Source: an uncultured Eubacteriales bacterium (GTDB taxonomy: Bacteria; Bacillota_A; Clostridia; Oscillospirales; CAG-272). From it: DNA of 11,296 nucleotides. Both the position numbers and the translations under genes were made by a program. Of this stretch, positions 8,673-11,296 are shown one piece after another; positions within the stretch are counted from its first letter, which is position 1, and every line of letters starts with the position of its first letter. The notes beneath the pieces were generated by a model. That model did no database searches and was not told the DNA's origin. It was given only the letters and a program-made list of their open reading frames with translations. The DNA is taken from the NCBI GenBank assembly GCA_900555345.1, contig USKS01000026.1, forward strand, positions 1 to 11,296. The letters run 5' to 3'.

Positions 8673-9353
8673 ATGAAGAAAGAAGATAATGTACACTGCA
8701 ACCACAGAAACAGAATGCGCGCAAAATACGAGCGCTTCGGCGCAGATGCCTTTGACACTTATCAACTTATTGAAATGCTTCTGTTTAACAGTATCCGTCA
8801 GGGCGACACGAATCCCGCGGCACACAAGGTAGCGGAGTCGCTCGGCGCGGGAGGAATACTCTCCGCCGATGCCAAATGTCTTGCCGAAGCGGACGGTATA
8901 GGTGAGAAAAGCGCGGCGCTTCTGCGCCTTTCGTGTGATACGACCCTGAGACTTCTCAGAGACAGCATTGCGTCAAAGCCGCTTGACAGCGAGTTTGCCC
9001 GTATGCTGTACGTTTTTACATGGTTTGTCTCAAAGCCGCGCGGCTGCGTCGGAGCGGTCTATCTCGATTCGCGCTCGCGGGTCATAGACGCATCGCTTTT
9101 GTCGTCCGGCAGAATGTTCCGCTGCGAGGACTACGGCGGCAGAATTTGCGAGGCGGTGCAGCAGCTGCGGGCGCAGAAAGTGATCATATGCCATAATCAC
9201 AAAAACGGCGTCAGCGAAGCCTCTGTTGAGGACAGGTTTCTGACGGAGTATCTCTCCCGTACACTCAGCGCCGCGGACATTGAGTTCATCGGTCACTATA
9301 CCGTGACCTCATCGGACTGCGTAAGGTGTCCAGACTGTACGGAGGAACGTTGA
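8673..9353 (+). CDS. radC: RadC-family JAB domain protein
   Basis: A 226-residue member of the RadC (UPF0758) family. Residues about 10-60 form the N-terminal UPF0758 segment (DTYQLIEMLLFNSIRQGDTN). A helix-hairpin-helix-like stretch (about 63-88, AEADGIGEKSA) follows. The JAB/MPN-type metal site is H174-N-H176-x7-S184-x2-D187 in ICHNHKNGVSEASVED, where most RadC proteins have HNHPSG. The name comes from an E. coli mutation once linked to repair; the actual role of the family is not settled, and no protease or nuclease activity can be assigned here. Two C-terminal CxxC-like cysteine groups (CVRCPDC, 216-222) could bind a metal but this is speculative. It begins 7 nt after the DUF2079 gene with only a weak ribosome binding site, so it is probably part of the same transcript. 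Confidence 0.93.
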   Translation: MKKEDNVHCNHRNRMRAKYERFGADAFDTYQLIEMLLFNSIRQGDTNPAAHKVAESLGAGGILSADAKCLAEADGIGEKSAALLRLSCDTTLRLLRDSIASKPLDSEFARMLYVFTWFVSKPRGCVGAVYLDSRSRVIDASLLSSGRMFRCEDYGGRICEAVQQLRAQKVIICHNHKNGVSEASVEDRFLTEYLSRTLSAADIEFIGHYTVTSSDCVRCPDCTEER

Positions 9354-9402
9354 AAAACGCGCAAAGCGCAATTGACAGAATACAATATAAAGTGAGAACT
9401 GT

Positions 9403-9918
9403 ATGAAAAGATCGGATTATCTTGAATGCGCAGTTGCCCGCGGCACCCATGGGGTGCGCGGAAATCTGCGTCTTGAAAGCCGGTGCAACACCCCGGCTGA
9501 CCTTGCGGCGCTTCGCCGTTTGTTTATAGAAAAGGACGGCGAGTATGTCCCGATGGAGGTGGAGCACGCCTCCCTGCAAAAAGGCGCGGTCCTTGCAAAG
9601 CTTTCGGGCGTCGACACCCTTGAGGCTGCCGCTGCCCTGCGCGGCACCGTTTTTTATGCCGCCAGAGAGGATATAAAGCTCGGGCGCGGCGAATACTTCA
9701 TAGCGGATATGATAGGTCTGCCCGTGGTGGATCATGAGAGCGGGCACAAATACGGCACACTTTCCGACGTCATACGTCCCGGGGCGCAGCAGATATACGT
9801 CGTAAAGGGCGAAAACGGAGAGTTTATGATACCGGTCGTGCCGGAGTTCATAAAAGAGATCACCGTCGGCGACGGCGGCGCCGTTCGCGTAAAGCTCATA
9901 GAGGGCATGGCAGACTGA
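9403..9918 (+). CDS. rimM: Ribosome maturation factor RimM
   Basis: A 171-residue protein of normal RimM length. The N-terminal RimM barrel begins YLECAVARGTHGVRGNLRLE (6-25), and the C-terminal PRC-type barrel runs from GEYFIADMIGLPVVD (96-110) to MIPVVPEFIKEI (142-153). RimM binds ribosomal protein S19 in the 30S head and helps 16S rRNA and head maturation in the cytoplasm. The start has only a weak site, AGTGAG, about 6 nt upstream. The gene lies 49 nt after radC and overlaps trmD by one base, as in many Firmicutes. The usual upstream partners rpsP and the KH-domain gene are not here. Confidence 0.97.
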   Translation: MKRSDYLECAVARGTHGVRGNLRLESRCNTPADLAALRRLFIEKDGEYVPMEVEHASLQKGAVLAKLSGVDTLEAAAALRGTVFYAAREDIKLGRGEYFIADMIGLPVVDHESGHKYGTLSDVIRPGAQQIYVVKGENGEFMIPVVPEFIKEITVGDGGAVRVKLIEGMAD

Positions 9919-10754
9919 TGAGATTCGATATTATGACGCTTTTTCCCGACATGGTGCGCACGGTCCTGTCCGAGAGCATAATCGGGCGGGCTGAGGCGGC
10001 GGGAAAGCTTTCTGTCAACTGCTACAACATACGCGACTATTCCGACGACCGCCGTCACCGTGTAGACGACACCCCCTGCGGCGGCGGCATGGGCATGCTC
10101 ATGGCGGCGCCTCCCATATATAACTGCTACCGCGCAGTAGTATCCGACGTGGAAGACGGTGAGCGGGTGCACGTTGTGTATATGTCGCCGAGAGGCGCCG
10201 TGCTGAACGACGCCATGGCGCGCAGGCTGTGCTCAGGCTATGACAGGATAGTGATCCTTTGCGGACACTACGAGGGCGTTGATCAGCGGATCATAGACGA
10301 GATCGTTGACGAGGAGATCTCCATAGGCGACTATGTGCTCACGGGCGGCGAAGTGCCTGCCTGCATTCTTTGCGACTGCGTGGGAAGGCTGTGCGACGGC
10401 GTTCTGCCGGACGCGGTGTGTCACGAGGACGAAAGCCTCGCAAACGGGCTTTTGGAATACCCCCAGTATACAAGACCCATAGAATTTATGGGCAGAAGCG
10501 TTCCGGAGGTGCTGCTCAGCGGTCACCACGCAAACATTGAGGCGTGGCGGCTGGAGCAGTCCGAAAAGCTGACCGCCGAGCGGCGGCCGGATCTGTATGC
10601 GCCGTATGCGAAAAGGAAAGCGGAGCTTGAGGCGGCGCGCCTCGCAAAGCGGCGGCGCAGAAGATCAAAGTCGGCTCCGCATGCCGGCGCGGACGGCGAG
10701 GCAACCCGCGGCGACGGCACGTCAGTGAGCGAAAAGCCGAAAGACCCGAGCTGA
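9918..10754 (+). CDS. trmD: tRNA (guanine37-N1)-methyltransferase TrmD
   Basis: A 278-residue SPOUT methyltransferase that uses S-adenosylmethionine to make m1G37 in tRNAs, preventing +1 frameshifting. It shows MRFDIMTLFPDM at the start, the knot motifs CGGGMGML (54-61), GHYEGVDQR (116-124) and SIGDYVLTGGE (135-145), then LLEYPQYTRP (178-187) and LLSGHHANIEAWR (199-211). C54 replaces the tyrosine or phenylalanine of the usual P-Y/F-GGG. The core ends near residue 245; an extra tail of about 33 residues begins KRRRRRSKS (244-252) and is rich in charge and glycine, so probably disordered. TrmD proteins usually end around 240-255. The ATG overlaps the rimM stop as TGATG, which indicates translational coupling. 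No terminator is seen after it, and rplS, its common neighbour, is absent. Confidence 0.97.
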   Translation: MRFDIMTLFPDMVRTVLSESIIGRAEAAGKLSVNCYNIRDYSDDRRHRVDDTPCGGGMGMLMAAPPIYNCYRAVVSDVEDGERVHVVYMSPRGAVLNDAMARRLCSGYDRIVILCGHYEGVDQRIIDEIVDEEISIGDYVLTGGEVPACILCDCVGRLCDGVLPDAVCHEDESLANGLLEYPQYTRPIEFMGRSVPEVLLSGHHANIEAWRLEQSEKLTAERRPDLYAPYAKRKAELEAARLAKRRRRRSKSAPHAGADGEATRGDGTSVSEKPKDPS

Positions 10755-10792
10755 AAAAGCTGCGACTGCGTCAAAAAACGAGCCGCCGCTCC

Positions 10793-10821
10793 TTGACAAC
10801 GGGCGCGCGTGCAATTATAAT
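10793..10821 (+). promoter_or_regulatory. Perfect-consensus sigma-A promoter of the ROK kinase gene
   Basis: TTGACA (10793-10798) and TATAAT (10816-10821) are separated by 17 bp, matching both consensus hexamers. The predicted start is near 10828, giving a leader of about 34 nt with AGAGGAAGG (10845-10853) placed 8 nt before the start codon. Confidence 0.92.
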
Positions 10822-10861
10822 TTATTTGTTCGGATAAAATAAACAGAGGAAGGTTTTTTCT

Positions 10862-11296
10862 ATGTACAACATCGGTATCGATCTCGGCGGCACAAATATT
10901 GCAGCCGGAATAGTTGATAAGGACTACAACATTGTAAGAAAAGCGTCCACCCCCACGGACGCGGACAGAAGCGCCGACGAGATCACGGCGGATATTGCCG
11001 CTTTGTGCAAAAAGCTCGTTGAGGACGAGGGCATCACCGTGGACGATATCGGCGCTATCGGCATCGCCACCCCCGGCACCGCAAACTGCGAGACGGGCGA
11101 GATCATATACGCAAACAATCTTCCCTTCCGTCACTACCCCATGCAGCAGAAGCTTTCAGCAATGCTGGGCAGCGACAAGAGAGTATATATCGAAAACGAC
11201 GCTAATGCCGCCGCAAAGGCAGAGTCCGTCGCGGGCGCGGCAAAGGGCTCGAAGTATTCCGTTATGATAACGCTGGGCACCGTCGTCGGCGGCGGC
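10862..11296 (+). CDS. ROK-family sugar kinase, probable glucokinase (3' truncated)
   Basis: The first 145 residues of a ROK-family protein, open to the window edge; full ROK kinases are about 300-320 residues, so roughly half is present. ROK kinases phosphorylate glucose or a similar hexose with ATP in the cytoplasm. The N-terminal phosphate-binding loop IGIDLGGTNIAAGIV (4-18) is intact, as are GIATPGTAN (67-75) and the sugar-binding and catalytic IENDANAAA (110-118) with D113. No N-terminal helix-turn-helix is present, which favours an enzyme over a NagC/XylR-type repressor. The last visible motif reads LGTVVGGG, where the family has LGTGVGGG or LGTGIGGG; V141 is a single-base change from glycine. 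The start is clear, with AGAGGAAGG 8 nt upstream and its own consensus promoter. Glucokinase is the likeliest activity, but N-acetylmannosamine or fructose kinase cannot be excluded from half a protein. Confidence 0.93.
   Translation, partial: MYNIGIDLGGTNIAAGIVDKDYNIVRKASTPTDADRSADEITADIAALCKKLVEDEGITVDDIGAIGIATPGTANCETGEIIYANNLPFRHYPMQQKLSAMLGSDKRVYIENDANAAAKAESVAGAAKGSKYSVMITLGTVVGGG

Noticed and set aside
9372..9391. Possible rimM promoter (TTGACA at 9372 and TATAAA at 9386)
   Set aside because: The two boxes are only 8 bp apart, no -10 lies 17 bp after TTGACA, and no -35 lies 17 bp before TATAAA. A weak promoter cannot be excluded.
10755..10861. Terminator between trmD and the ROK gene
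   Set aside because: No GC stem followed by a T-tract is present in the gap; only the ROK promoter is supported.

Overview
The window looks like a contig from a fairly GC-rich Firmicute of the class Clostridia, probably a gut Oscillospirales-type organism and possibly a draft or metagenome assembly. The reasons are protein style (a clostridial alanyl-tRNA synthetase with a Cys-rich insert, a RimM/TrmD pair, a ROK kinase, a Nudix enzyme with the extra N-terminal domain), frequent ATA isoleucine codons, Shine-Dalgarno starts and sigma-A promoters close to consensus. This placement is inference; no rRNA or other strict marker is present.

The first 39 bases are not genomic. They match the Illumina Nextera read-2 transposase adapter with the last five bases of an i7 index in front, so the left edge is an untrimmed contig end.

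Layout. (1) 40-2367, minus strand: a likely three-gene unit read as Nudix hydrolase, then a membrane-anchored XRE regulator, then a PAP2-like membrane protein, with a candidate promoter near 2233-2261. (2) 2368-5739, minus strand: alaS followed 12 nt later by a GNAT acetyltransferase, started by a consensus promoter and closed by a strong symmetric terminator. (3) 5770-6542, plus strand: a single HD-domain phosphohydrolase gene, divergent from alaS, with its own promoter and terminator. (4) 6696-10754, plus strand: a consensus promoter followed by a DUF2079 membrane protein, radC, rimM and trmD, spaced 7, 49 and -1 nt. (5) 10793-11296, plus strand: a perfect consensus promoter and the first 145 codons of a ROK-family sugar kinase cut by the window end.

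Most of the content is housekeeping: tRNA charging, 30S maturation, tRNA m1G37 methylation and sugar phosphorylation. The less characterised parts are the Nudix/XRE/PAP2 unit, the HD protein and DUF2079. I saw no CRISPR array, transposase, phage gene, toxin-antitoxin pair, tRNA or rRNA gene, and no convincing new multi-gene system. The points most worth a second look are the adapter, the structured alaS leader, the PAP2-like protein with degenerate catalytic motifs, the XRE-membrane fusion next to it, and rimM-trmD sitting apart from rpsP and rplS.
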